Shown here piece after piece: positions 20,901-30,732 of a stretch of 64,000 nt of DNA. The stretch covers positions 186,001-250,000 of the forward strand of contig JAPFFF010000012.1 in NCBI GenBank assembly GCA_039105265.1. The letters are read 5' to 3'. A program made the translations under genes and the position numbers. Every line of letters starts with the position of its first letter. Position 1 is the stretch's first letter. A model generated the notes under the pieces. The model saw only the letters and a program-made list of their open reading frames with translations, was not told where the DNA came from and did not search any database. The stretch is from Tritrichomonas musculus (taxonomy: Eukaryota > Parabasalia > Tritrichomonadida > Tritrichomonadidae).

Positions 20901-21206
20901 TTGTGCATTGTATAATCCTTTTGCTTGAACTAGGTATTCTAAAACAAAAACGATTAAAAGCGGGATTAGTGTTGCCCACCATTGGGTGGTTGATATACCG
21001 GGAAATAATTCTAAAATACCAACAATAATGAAATAAAGCGAATAAAAAGTCATGATTTCTTTGAATAAAACATTAAATATAAGAAATATATACGCCAAAG
21101 ATGATGTTTTTTGAGTGTTTCGTGGGAATGATGGATTTCTTTTTGATTCACCCACATAGAATTCATATTGAACATTAGAAGTCGCAGCAGGCTTTTTTTT
21201 TCCCAT
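17949..21206 (-). CDS. P4-type ATPase (phospholipid flippase catalytic subunit)
   Basis: 1085 residues, close to the usual P4 length. Two N-terminal membrane helices lie at about 38-70 and 78-95. The actuator domain carries DGET at about 165-168, the P4 replacement for TGES. Helices 3-4 (about 300-320, 355-395) are followed by the phosphorylation site DKTGTLT with D427, the nucleotide-binding KGAS (567-570), TGDAKMNT (657-664) and the hinge GDGYND (779-784). Six more membrane segments follow from about 835 to 1055. Enzymes of this class move aminophospholipids to the cytosolic leaflet, usually with a CDC50 partner; none is encoded here. The canonical DGETNLK reads DGETDVK. The gene ends 188 bp downstream of the VPS13-like gene on the same strand, so both may act in membrane lipid handling, though adjacency in a eukaryote is weak evidence. 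Confidence 0.95.
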   Translation of the reverse strand: MGKKKPAATSNVQYEFYVGESKRNPSFPRNTQKTSSLAYIFLIFNVLFKEIMTFYSLYFIIVGILELFPGISTTQWWATLIPLLIVFVLEYLVQAKGLYNAQIANVKDDARFYTVTRDHLKSEKRSKSIKPGDLIEICDQATVPCDCILLNTEQSSIFINTSKIDGETDVKDRIPIRTPPSFHNNEYIRGLNAKVTATPAQSRSREVSGQISFHSNQPFDFESDDNNIIDSSEQGCGYRQDIDGSITCTFDTNSFIERGSLIETDGNHLLLALYTGKYCRSDATIATTATGKTLIDDYLEKISMFIFIFQLLISAVFGYLGYDQVRKQCKYYEHLENYSYYIPLSLLHCTDIKAWMFLVIFVRNFLMLSFMVPITLKILLPIFRFIYGVFFISQDLNFIDPDTGNKADVVSTNITENLGALNVIVSDKTGTLTKNKLTLVSLVVGDTKYGDSRKAPTIIEDVNLRDQLTNSSEEFFVLTFQALSVCHTIKISENNQEFHGSSQDELAILSALQKLGWKWHENHDMRTYESPLGNYVFKILKVNTFDRKRMRMSVVVQMGDSIYCFMKGASERVIRSCGEKSGDLATNYDMYQKKGLRTMSVSFKKIEGKFGPDTPIEELEEEHTLLATLGIEDALQNDVQLTLDILSDAGLKIWVATGDAKMNTLVVSSMLHLLRSNEPIVHLDINTLRSEAGLPVSPRNDEIVPVGFSTKAMLVAENSFSTVINAEDDEVLRYALLKKDFLNALYRSRCVIFYRCKPITKSDIAISLQNAGKRVLGIGDGYNDTLLLKTSDVGVGIIAPDGSKAFATCDFAIPAFRSLGRLILIHGHQALHRSVLAVHFSFYKAVMFAVCQSTYQIWTQFSGQSLFDSFAMFCFNNIWTLLPIISLLFEKDIGESFLYRLSYLYDKLRNPLTITASNLTWFFVAVYQGSIIVLISWALTGEAFLSPEGKDFGAPYLSLILYISMVLISSFYMLYQTNTFTYYSMVLICGNIMLLIASSALLQSSGTVFGQLIAGNWIGFYGECFNNTTTLIIILTIVLAAVSPSWLALTIWSEFRNSDSLRIIETETIAAKNDTPLFFDPPKDN

Positions 21207-21394
21207 TTTTAATATATTTCACTATACACAAAAATTGTGAGGGTTCAAAATTTTTCTAAAAATACAACAATCTATTTAAAATAAAAAGATATACTTATGA
21301 TAGATCTATTTTACTAAATAAAAAAAATAACTGAGCGAGAAATTTTATCTCATTTAAAACAAATAATTTATATGAAATATATAAAATTAAAAAT

Positions 21395-24300
21395 TCATTT
21401 ATCAATCATTGACATTCCAAACATTCCGATTGATAAACGTTGTGATGCAATAAAAATACTAAATCTTTTTGAAGTTTTTTCGCTATCAAGTCTTAACATA
21501 ATCTTTTCACTTTCTTTTTTACCAGCAATCCTTAACTCATTCTCTACAATAGCAACAGATTGAATTTCCAAAATGCTAATTTCATTTGAAATATACTCAA
21601 GAGTTGGATTAACTATAATTAAATAACTGTCAGTAAGAACGATTACATCATTTGTTACAGTACATTTTGAAATCATTCGAACTCTTTCTTTATATCTAAA
21701 ACGATTACGAATTAAAATCAAAACACGAGAATATTCTTCATCATAATTACCAATAATGAATCTAGGATAACAACGTGGCATTCTCATCCATTGCTGCATT
21801 TGCTGCTGTTGTTGCTGTGATTGTTGTTCATTAGAAGGTGAATCAACATTTACTTGTTTTTCTTTTTCAGAAGACTCACTTTTTCCATTTTCGTTATCAT
21901 TTTTATTATTATCGTTATTTGCATCTTTCTCATTGAAGTAGAAAACGAATCCATTTCTATATTTTTTAACGTTCTTTGCAAAAGACGTTAAGCCAGCAAT
22001 AATACTCATCATGTGGCTTGGTGTTTTTAATTTTTCATTAACCAAAAGCAATGCCAATGATACAAGTGAAGAACGATTAATGCAACCGTAAGAAGTGGTC
22101 AAGTTTTCGCATATCTTTTTTGTCAATATATCAGTTCCCTCAATTTTTATGTCAGTAATCATATCATCCTCATCATCCTCCTTGTCAATTTTGATCTTCA
22201 TATTTGGAATTGATGCAACCAAATTTGGCTTGATAAATTTATTCAAATAAATTTTCAATACTTCATTCAAAAAGTTTCCATCAAATTGACCAAAAACGAT
22301 GCCAGGAATTGAAACTGTTGTTGATTTTTGGTTACTATTATTAAGAGTATCACCAAAAGAGAACGAAGACCTCCTTCTTGTCATTGTTCCATCTGTACTA
22401 TTATTAATATTCAAATATGAAAAGTGAAATGAAAAAGGAGATATTTCAAACCAGTCAAATTTACCAATTGATATTTTTGAATTCATATTTTTCAGGAGCT
22501 TCTTAAAGAACGACAAAGAGACTTGATCAGATGAAATTTCAATTGAGTCGGCCAAATAAGCATTCAAAAATTTACCAGTTGAATTTGCGAAAATTGTGAA
22601 TGACAGGAAGTTATCGTCATTGCCACTTTTTCCGCCAGTTGCTTTGAAAATAGTTGGAGCGAAGACTCTTGGAATTATATTCGACTGTATGTCAATCTGG
22701 AGAGATTTCATAGAGCATTTGACAATCGATTGAATTCCGTACTTATTGAACATGAATTTGCCATTGTTGCTGTTGTTCATAAAGGCCATGAACAGCGTGT
22801 TGTAGTCGAACTTATTGTCCATGCTAAAAGACAACGACTTCTGTGAAAGCAGGAGAATCTCATTCATGTTTATGTCAATGATAGATGTCATTGTAGAAGG
22901 CACGTTTAAGTCAACCTTGAATCTAAAGAAATTCAAGATATTTACGTCTTTGGCATTCCTACTTTTTGAATACTTTTTGCTTGTGAAAATGACACTCTTC
23001 AACAGCTCTTTTGTGTGGTTCATTTTAACCGTCACATAGAAATTTATGTTGTTCTGACTGTCAATGATTTCAACCGCACCAGTCTCGCTCAGCAAGGATA
23101 TTTTGAATGCTTTTTTATCGTTGTAGAGAACGTTTAACGTGCCCAAGTTGTGAAGGTTGTCGTAGTAGAAATTTGACGTCGTAAACGGAGGAATTGTCAG
23201 CAGTTTGTTCGGATTTGTGTGATAAACGGTCAACTCCATCGGTTGGCCGTTTGAATCCAACAGTTCATTCGTGATTGTCAAAGGCGTCGGAAACGTCGAG
23301 TACTTGAAAATGACAAGCAAATTCACTTCTTGATTCAGTGCGTCTATTTCAATTTTTTGATCGTTTTCAATTAAAAAAGTGGCTTTGAAATCACCTTTCA
23401 AATTCTGCTTGTCAAGCTTGTGGTCAAGGACGTCCAATGAAATCGTCTTGACAACTTCACTGTGGGCAAAGTGGAAGCTCAACTCGTGCACTTTTCGAAT
23501 GTTCTTAATTTTGGCGGTTGAATGTGGCAAAACCGACATGAATTCAAAGACGATAGGAATGTCCGTATCGTTCTGAATTGTGATCAAGTCAGAGATGATC
23601 ATTTCGACAATCTCGTTACTTAGTTTATGTCGTGAAATTTTTAGCCTTAACGGTAAATAATTCATATGTTCATTTTCACCATTCAAGGTCAAATTTTCAC
23701 TGTTTGAAAAACTTTCGTCTTCGTTGCTTTTCTGCGAAAATAATTGAAGAAGTGAATCAAGAACACTGCTCTTACGACGAGGCGTCTGCTGGTCTAGTGG
23801 AATCTCTTCTTCAACAACCTTCTCTTGACGCAGAAACAACGTTTGAAAGTATTGCTCTTTTTTGGTGAAATTGTATTGAATTTCTTGCTTCTCAAAACCG
23901 TCAACAGAAAGGATGATTTTATCGTCTTTCTGCGTAAATATTAATCCTTCGGTTTTAGGTGATAAAATTGACCAGTTGTGGATCGGTAAGTGTGTGACCA
24001 AATTGCCATTCAAAATCATCAAATCAGAATCAGTCAAATTCGCAAAGACAAATGGCGAATAAAGAATCATCTTGATTTGACCGTTGGTTAACATCTCAAA
24101 CCTGACATTAATGACTATTTCTTTTTCTATTCGACAATCAAAAATTGTCATCGTTTGAGATTTCAATGATGACTCGGAATTCAAGTCCAGTAAAAGATTC
24201 GCCGATGATGACTGACGCATTGACAAATCAATTGTGGGAACCAAGTCGATCAACAATTTATTAGTCGAAGAATAATCAATTCCATTCATCGATAATTCAG

Positions 24301-27300
24301 CATAGAACTTGGAGCCGATTTCAGGACTTACAGTCAAGAGGTCAGCAGTTTCATTCTTACAAATTGGAAATTGGTCGGATTCGGCTTCATTTTCTTTCTT
24401 TGAGCCTTTTATCCGAATAAAGACGCTGAAAGGGAGCAAATTTTGACAAATAACCGCCGAATTCAATTTGACAATTTTTCCGCTTTTATCATTAACAACC
24501 TTAATTAATAAGTTATATTTCTTTTTATCGTCGACAATTGTCAAATTCTGATTGCCAACTGGTTCGAAAGGTGAAATTAGGACGGTATTTGGCCTTTTGT
24601 CTTTTATTTGATTATTTTCAATCAAAAACAAACATTCTTTAGGTTTGTTTGAATTGAAAAACATTGGATATAATTTTCCAGGCTCAAGAGTAGCCAATTG
24701 GACGAACTCTCCGTCGCCTTTTTCAAACAGATCTATTGAAAATTTATTTATGCACGATTGAATTTGAACCGGCGAATTCAATTCAATTCTTCTGCCACGC
24801 TTGACAATTGAAAGGCAAGTTGAAAAGATCGTCGGGTAGACAATTTCATCCAATGTGAATTTAATGGTCTTGTCGAACACTTTTATTTCGAACGTGGAAG
24901 GATTGTTGTCAATGAAAAGTGGAAGAAGTTGCTGAGATACCATCACGAAAAACGTGTTTTGTGGCGTAATTGTGACTGACACGTGTGTGTTCAAGTTGTT
25001 TTTAATGAACAAGTCTGGTAATTCAAACAACTTGTTCTTCTTGTAGATCTTGTCAAATGTCTCTCTTTCTTCTTGGTCGAAAATGTCATCGTCTTGGAGA
25101 ATTGAGAGGGGAAGGTTAATGTTTAAATTGTCACTTTTTTCACAATTCTGATTGACATTAACTTTGAGCTTGAAGTAGTGATAAAAGCCTTCTTCTTTGT
25201 CGTCTTTATAAATAAGAAGTAAAGGTGAAATTGAGAGCTTAAATGGCTCGACCAAATAATCCCAATCATTGATTTTTTCGTTCATGAAATCAATTCTTGA
25301 GTAAAGGTCAAAAAATTCACCATACTCTTCATTTTCTTCATGACACGACTTGAGCTTGGTTGAAAAAGGTGACAGTGTTATTCGATACGACGGTTGGAAG
25401 GAGAATTTACAGAAAATAACAGTTATTTTGCCAGTGGTTATTGAAACTGAATTCAGCAAGAGTCTCCTTTTTGCATCGAAAATGATCTTGTCGAATAAGA
25501 AGGTCATCCTCTTCAGTTGGCTGACCAGAGACTTGATCAACTCTCTGATGAACAATGAGAGCAGAAATGAACAGTCAGAGACATTTAGTGTCAAATTTCG
25601 GTTGTTGTCAATTTTCAAAGAAAATTGCATGTTCTCAACAAGTGGCTTCCTTTCAACAAAATTCATTGAAATTACATTGCTCTCAATCTCAAAGGCTGCT
25701 TTATTTTCAATACTTATTTGGTCATCACTTTTATTGTAGAGAATTTCCGCGTTCTTGAAGACTTTGAAGTCCAGATAAATGTGGAATGGCGACTCGTTCT
25801 CGTAATCAAAGCTTATCAGCATCTTTTCAGCCTCTATAGAAAGAGGGACGTGATTATTGACAGAAGCAAACAAGTTGTAAATTGTGAAGAACGAGTTTAT
25901 GTTCAATTTCACAAAACTTTCTTTGATAAAAACCGTTAAATAACCGTTTTTATCGTCATTGAAATCGTAATCAATTGAGATAAAAACGTCATCTGAAGTC
26001 TTCTTTGTCAGAAGGTTGTTTGGCATTATGTCCGCATCTTTTATCTTCATGTGAAATTGCTTGTCATTGAATGGAAAGTCGGTTTCAACTCCCCTGAAAA
26101 TGAACGATAGCTCCTGCTCAAATGAGAGGAGGTTCAATTTGATCTCTTTGGTGATCCATCTATTGTTCCTTCTCTTCAGCATTTTAAGGAATGTGAGCTT
26201 AGATATTTCTTTGTACTTCTGAAAAAGTGCACAATTCAATGTCAATTCAAATGTGTCAATTTTTGTGAGAACATCAACGCATTCATAATGAATTGGATTA
26301 AGAACGTCTCCTTCAACTTCAAAATCAATCAAATTATCAACTTTTTCTTCTTCTTTTTCTTCTTCTTCTGAATTGAGATGAAAATGAACAATCATTAAAA
26401 AGTTGTTGAAATGCAAAAGACCTTCATATTTCATGTCTTCAAATGAGATTACAGTCAACTTTTTCAATGCATTCACTTTCATTGCGAAGTTAGATAATGA
26501 AATTGCTTGTTTCGTGTCGCTTAGATTGATCATTACTTGACTCAAGTAGATGTCAATGCCAAAAGTAAGAAACTTTGGCAAATTCAGATGAATTTCACTA
26601 AAAAATTTTGTGAATTTTTGAAGTTTGTCCGAATCAGTGTCAATTTGAACAACGTTATTGATCATTTTATATGTAATTACAGAGTTTATCATTTGGAGAT
26701 CAAAAGAAGGCAATTCAAAAGCTCTTGATAACGATTTCAAATTATTAAAAAAGAGTTGAAAATTGCCTTTTTTAAGAGAATTCACATTCATTTCATCAGC
26801 ATGAATGGTTTCAAAGATATCACAAATTAATTCATCAAAATTATTACTATAAAATGAAATATTCATGTTTTTGAAATGAATGTCAAATCTAATATCAGCC
26901 AAATTTATGGTTGAAAAACTGTTAAGGTCAATGTAATACATGATTAATTCAGGTGATAAAAACAAATCAATGTTGTTAGCAACAGCTGTGACTTCTGCTT
27001 TTTTATCTATTTCTTTAAATGATAAACTAATTGGTGACTTACATTTGATACATTTATATAACTCTTCTTTTGAATCGATTATTTTTTTACAGTCAATTTT
27101 CAATGAAAATTGATCTTCAATAACCGATATTTGGCATTGAAAAGAATTGATTTCAACGCACGCAATTGTATTGTCTTTTTGCGTTTTCGATCTAATTAAT
27201 GAAAATTTAATTAAATCAAATTCCCAATTAGTTTCAAAGTTGATACTTTTCGAAATCAAGAAATTCTTAAAAAATGAAAAAACTTCTAAAATATTCTTGA

Positions 27301-29788
27301 TTTCTTGAGGCTCAGTGATGATGTTTAATTGATCCAAATGAAGCCTCGATATAACCAAATCATTGTCATCATAAGAAACATTGACAACAAAAGAAATGGG
27401 ATCAATTATGTAATTTTTCAAACTATCATCATTGCTTTCAAGTTGACTCGATTTTACTGAAAATCGATCAACTGAAATATGACTTTCACCATCATATTCA
27501 AGTCTGTCAACCAAAGAAAAAATGACAATTTCAGAGAAAGGCAGTTTCACAGAAATATTAGAAATGATCAATTTATATTTTTCATGCATTTTGTTGAACG
27601 AAAACATAGAAAATATGTAATTCAACGCTGGTGCATTTAGAATGAAAATCAAATTATTTATAAAAACTTCTTTTTGATTAATTCTAAATGAATTAAATGA
27701 CAAAAAAAGTTGATTACAATCCAAAATTTCAAACTCTTTAAATGACAGTGAAAAAATATTAACAATTTCAAAATTTTCATTGTTGAATGAAATCTTCTGT
27801 TTCGTACTCAAAGACTTACATTTAACGATAAGATTCACACTTAAATGAATTTTTATTTCATTGACATTTATAGATAAATCAATGTTTTGTTGAATATTGA
27901 ACACTGATTTGATTGCCTTGAAAATGTCAATTGACTTTTTGAATGCTGGTCCATTCAATTTCATTTCAATTAATTCAGAAGAAAAATCTAACGAATTCAA
28001 AAAACGGTTGGAATTAATTGTGAATTTCAAAGGAAGAAGGATCTGATTCTTATTCAAATTAAAACCGCCAAAATCAATGAAAGCTTTTTCAAATCTAAAC
28101 TTATTAAATTGAATAGTGAAAGAGTTGACGGAAATGACGAAGTCAAAAGTTGGCAGCTCTTTTTGAGCATTTGATTCATCTTTTTTAAAGTATTGAAGCT
28201 GAATGAAGCATGAATCGCCATTAAAGGTCATTTTTCGCCTCTGTTTGCCAAGAAGGAGAAAGTGATTCAGCATCTGCGACTGGCCAAGTAAGTTTATCAT
28301 TTGAATAAGCATCTTGTACTCACTCAACTGCTTCTCAATGTCAAGCATCTTCAAGTAGTCAACTTTGTCTGTGTCGTCGTTCTCATAGTCTTTGCTTATG
28401 ACAAAAAGGCATTTAGATAAATTGATAACTTGGCCGTTTCTATCGTCTTTGGCATTCAAAAACGGTTGGCTCTGTGAAATTTTCCTATCGTTGATGATAA
28501 AGTCGTTAATTACAAAAGTGCCTTCGTTATTTCGGTTATCATGACAATATTTGCCAGTAATGTGGTCAAATTTTAAGGTCAAATTGGATTGGTCATTAAT
28601 GGACTCAAAATTAACGGTGACCGATGGAATCGTTAAAGAAAAATTTATTATGGGATCGGATTGTGAACTTATTTGGTCGCTAGTTTTAAATTTGCCTGAA
28701 AATATACTATTCGAGTAGTATCTAAGGCAGTTTTCCGTATCTGTATCAATTTGTGATTCTTTTATAAAATTAGAAAGTTTGTTGGGATCTGTATCTGTCG
28801 AAATTAAATTTAAATATTTCTCCCTATTTTTTAAGAATGATAAAGCTGTACTAACAGTAAGATAATGTCTCGATTTTAGTTTTAAACAATTACGATACGT
28901 TTTCATCCATAATTTGTCAATCATTTGATTTTTATTTACTTTTTTGTTGATGAAACGAGAAAGTTGGTTTACTTTTGATTTAACATTAATTGGATCGAAT
29001 TCTATTTTAGCATCTGTTGATTCGTTATCCGAAGTAATTTGGCAAGAAATTGAGAAATCATCAAAAAATAAATTTGGTTGAATTGCTGGATCAGAATTTC
29101 CAAATAAAGCATTTAATGAATTAATAAACTCTTCAACACTTATATTCAAGATATTTTCATCTTTAAAAATATTAAAAGTATTGGTTACATTGTATAATGA
29201 GACTGAAATTGAAGAAAAGCGAAGATTTCTTTGAGTTTTATTTGTATCTGGATTATTTTCACTTGCAATCGGTTCTAATAAAATATTGGAAATATTTGTA
29301 TGTAATAATGAATAAAAATTATTATCTGTTTTGTTGATTATGTTTTCTTTATTTTGTAAAATAAGGTGTAAATTTTGCGCTTCGATTTTTATCTTAGTTA
29401 AATCAAACAATGATCCAATGCTTGATGCAAAATTAGAAAGGAAATGATCAATTATTCCTTTAAGATTTGATATTAAATTTTGAGAATCCTTTTTAGCCAA
29501 ATTTTGACTTTTGCTATCACAGTATAAATAGATTTCATTCAATGAAATTTGGAATCTATTTAGAAAAGACTCGTTTTGATCACTTAAAGATATTGTCATC
29601 GTTTTTATGATACCTCGTTGAATATTAAATGGCATTTTAGCTTTAATCAGCAAAACAGGATTAATTTCAAGATTTTCAAGCGATAATAAACCATCTTTAT
29701 TTTGAACGGAAATTTGCTTGGTATCAATTGAAGGAATTAATTTGGAAAGAAAAATAGAAGCTAATTTTCCATAAATAGAAGATAGCAT
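21395..29788 (-). CDS. VPS13-like bridge lipid-transfer protein
   Basis: About 2797 residues from the ATG at 29788. The frame is open a further 18 codons upstream but has no ATG there. This start also puts the chorein-like pattern at the very N-terminus, as in VPS13: L-x4-G...LDTKQ-like IDTKQISVQ, then NKDGLLSLENLEI and PFNIQRGIIKTMTISL. Chorein-N proteins form a hydrophobic groove that carries phospholipids between membranes. The long middle is beta-rich, with repeated alternating hydrophobic segments. A possible adaptor-binding (SHR/VAB-like) zone lies around 1600-2050, and the C-terminus has a Gln run followed by a PH-like segment (about 2670-2790). Similarity beyond the N-terminus is low, so the assignment rests on the N-terminal motif, size and architecture. 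ATG2 or other bridge proteins are less likely because of length. Confidence 0.8.
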   Translation of the reverse strand: MLSSIYGKLASIFLSKLIPSIDTKQISVQNKDGLLSLENLEINPVLLIKAKMPFNIQRGIIKTMTISLSDQNESFLNRFQISLNEIYLYCDSKSQNLAKKDSQNLISNLKGIIDHFLSNFASSIGSLFDLTKIKIEAQNLHLILQNKENIINKTDNNFYSLLHTNISNILLEPIASENNPDTNKTQRNLRFSSISVSLYNVTNTFNIFKDENILNISVEEFINSLNALFGNSDPAIQPNLFFDDFSISCQITSDNESTDAKIEFDPINVKSKVNQLSRFINKKVNKNQMIDKLWMKTYRNCLKLKSRHYLTVSTALSFLKNREKYLNLISTDTDPNKLSNFIKESQIDTDTENCLRYYSNSIFSGKFKTSDQISSQSDPIINFSLTIPSVTVNFESINDQSNLTLKFDHITGKYCHDNRNNEGTFVINDFIINDRKISQSQPFLNAKDDRNGQVINLSKCLFVISKDYENDDTDKVDYLKMLDIEKQLSEYKMLIQMINLLGQSQMLNHFLLLGKQRRKMTFNGDSCFIQLQYFKKDESNAQKELPTFDFVISVNSFTIQFNKFRFEKAFIDFGGFNLNKNQILLPLKFTINSNRFLNSLDFSSELIEMKLNGPAFKKSIDIFKAIKSVFNIQQNIDLSINVNEIKIHLSVNLIVKCKSLSTKQKISFNNENFEIVNIFSLSFKEFEILDCNQLFLSFNSFRINQKEVFINNLIFILNAPALNYIFSMFSFNKMHEKYKLIISNISVKLPFSEIVIFSLVDRLEYDGESHISVDRFSVKSSQLESNDDSLKNYIIDPISFVVNVSYDDNDLVISRLHLDQLNIITEPQEIKNILEVFSFFKNFLISKSINFETNWEFDLIKFSLIRSKTQKDNTIACVEINSFQCQISVIEDQFSLKIDCKKIIDSKEELYKCIKCKSPISLSFKEIDKKAEVTAVANNIDLFLSPELIMYYIDLNSFSTINLADIRFDIHFKNMNISFYSNNFDELICDIFETIHADEMNVNSLKKGNFQLFFNNLKSLSRAFELPSFDLQMINSVITYKMINNVVQIDTDSDKLQKFTKFFSEIHLNLPKFLTFGIDIYLSQVMINLSDTKQAISLSNFAMKVNALKKLTVISFEDMKYEGLLHFNNFLMIVHFHLNSEEEEKEEEKVDNLIDFEVEGDVLNPIHYECVDVLTKIDTFELTLNCALFQKYKEISKLTFLKMLKRRNNRWITKEIKLNLLSFEQELSFIFRGVETDFPFNDKQFHMKIKDADIMPNNLLTKKTSDDVFISIDYDFNDDKNGYLTVFIKESFVKLNINSFFTIYNLFASVNNHVPLSIEAEKMLISFDYENESPFHIYLDFKVFKNAEILYNKSDDQISIENKAAFEIESNVISMNFVERKPLVENMQFSLKIDNNRNLTLNVSDCSFLLSLFIRELIKSLVSQLKRMTFLFDKIIFDAKRRLLLNSVSITTGKITVIFCKFSFQPSYRITLSPFSTKLKSCHEENEEYGEFFDLYSRIDFMNEKINDWDYLVEPFKLSISPLLLIYKDDKEEGFYHYFKLKVNVNQNCEKSDNLNINLPLSILQDDDIFDQEERETFDKIYKKNKLFELPDLFIKNNLNTHVSVTITPQNTFFVMVSQQLLPLFIDNNPSTFEIKVFDKTIKFTLDEIVYPTIFSTCLSIVKRGRRIELNSPVQIQSCINKFSIDLFEKGDGEFVQLATLEPGKLYPMFFNSNKPKECLFLIENNQIKDKRPNTVLISPFEPVGNQNLTIVDDKKKYNLLIKVVNDKSGKIVKLNSAVICQNLLPFSVFIRIKGSKKENEAESDQFPICKNETADLLTVSPEIGSKFYAELSMNGIDYSSTNKLLIDLVPTIDLSMRQSSSANLLLDLNSESSLKSQTMTIFDCRIEKEIVINVRFEMLTNGQIKMILYSPFVFANLTDSDLMILNGNLVTHLPIHNWSILSPKTEGLIFTQKDDKIILSVDGFEKQEIQYNFTKKEQYFQTLFLRQEKVVEEEIPLDQQTPRRKSSVLDSLLQLFSQKSNEDESFSNSENLTLNGENEHMNYLPLRLKISRHKLSNEIVEMIISDLITIQNDTDIPIVFEFMSVLPHSTAKIKNIRKVHELSFHFAHSEVVKTISLDVLDHKLDKQNLKGDFKATFLIENDQKIEIDALNQEVNLLVIFKYSTFPTPLTITNELLDSNGQPMELTVYHTNPNKLLTIPPFTTSNFYYDNLHNLGTLNVLYNDKKAFKISLLSETGAVEIIDSQNNINFYVTVKMNHTKELLKSVIFTSKKYSKSRNAKDVNILNFFRFKVDLNVPSTMTSIIDINMNEILLLSQKSLSFSMDNKFDYNTLFMAFMNNSNNGKFMFNKYGIQSIVKCSMKSLQIDIQSNIIPRVFAPTIFKATGGKSGNDDNFLSFTIFANSTGKFLNAYLADSIEISSDQVSLSFFKKLLKNMNSKISIGKFDWFEISPFSFHFSYLNINNSTDGTMTRRRSSFSFGDTLNNSNQKSTTVSIPGIVFGQFDGNFLNEVLKIYLNKFIKPNLVASIPNMKIKIDKEDDEDDMITDIKIEGTDILTKKICENLTTSYGCINRSSLVSLALLLVNEKLKTPSHMMSIIAGLTSFAKNVKKYRNGFVFYFNEKDANNDNNKNDNENGKSESSEKEKQVNVDSPSNEQQSQQQQQQMQQWMRMPRCYPRFIIGNYDEEYSRVLILIRNRFRYKERVRMISKCTVTNDVIVLTDSYLIIVNPTLEYISNEISILEIQSVAIVENELRIAGKKESEKIMLRLDSEKTSKRFSIFIASQRLSIGMFGMSMIDK

Positions 29789-29887
29789 CAAAAAAAAAAA
29801 ATTGAGAAAAATCTCAATAATTTTTTGAATATATTGAATCAAAAATGACCAAATATTCCATAACTCATTATCTCAAGATCAACTAAA

Positions 29888-30184
29888 TTAAATAGATAAT
29901 AAATAAAATATTTTAAATTTAAAACTACTTATATTATATATTTTATTTATAAATAAGTGTTTTAACAATTTTTTTTTTTTTTTACAATATTTTTTAGTAA
30001 TATGATAATATATGATTTGTTTTTCATTTGTTATACAAACATTTTTGCCATTTATATCTTTAATGATGATATGGTTTTCAATAAAGGGCCAAACTTGATC
30101 AAAATTATCATCAAACCATTTAATCAACATCTTTTTTCGTCTTTTATATTCACGGGAAGGTTTTATGTCTAGGTGATGAGACAA
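29888..30184 (-). CDS. Short uncharacterised ORF, possibly a gene fragment
   Basis: 98 codons. The first 60 residues (SREYKRRKKMLIKWFDDNFD and onward) have balanced composition unlike the simple AT-rich frames nearby, so this stretch may be or have been coding. The last 30 residues dissolve into low complexity. No family recognised. It lies just upstream of the VPS13-like gene in the same orientation. It may be a truncated pseudogene. Confidence 0.35.
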   Translation of the reverse strand: MSHHLDIKPSREYKRRKKMLIKWFDDNFDQVWPFIENHIIIKDINGKNVCITNEKQIIYYHITKKYCKKKKKLLKHLFINKIYNISSFKFKIFYLLSI

Positions 30185-30732
30185 AACTTCTGCGAAGAAT
30201 AATAGTTGTGACTTCGATATTTACGCCCGCTAGGCGGTATGTAGCCTCGGTAAAAATTATGTAAAAATATTAATGAATTTTATTTTATCCAGTATTTTTT
30301 CTGAGGATTTTCCACTTTTTGAAGTCTCCTCACAAAAGTACAACTATTTTAAAATTAATCCGTTAAGCCAAATTTATAAGGTATAAACTCCTATAACATG
30401 ATAATTTTTTGAAGAAAATGATACAAATAACAATCGGTGATTTTTTCAATACTGTATCGTTATTTTATTGAATTTCAATGAATTCAAAAATTGATAAAAA
30501 AAAAAAGGTTTTTTTCTTTTCAATTTTTTTTCCTCAAATTTTACTTGAAATAATCATTTCAATCTTTGTTCATTGAATGTATATTATTTAGATTGAATGT
30601 ATATTCATATGGAGCTTGTTTTAATTCCATAGACTGGCTTGATTTTTTTGCTATATTACTTAATTCCGTTTAAATAAAATTACAGACGTTTATTAATATA
30701 TCAACATTTTCCATTCTTTATATTCAAAAAGC
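30185..30732. other. Intergenic spacer
   Basis: AT-rich DNA with a short GC-rich patch at 30220-30255 (CGCCCGCTAGGCGG). Just before the next ATG there is a TCCATTCTTT tract that could serve as an initiator. No gene recognised. Confidence 0.5.
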
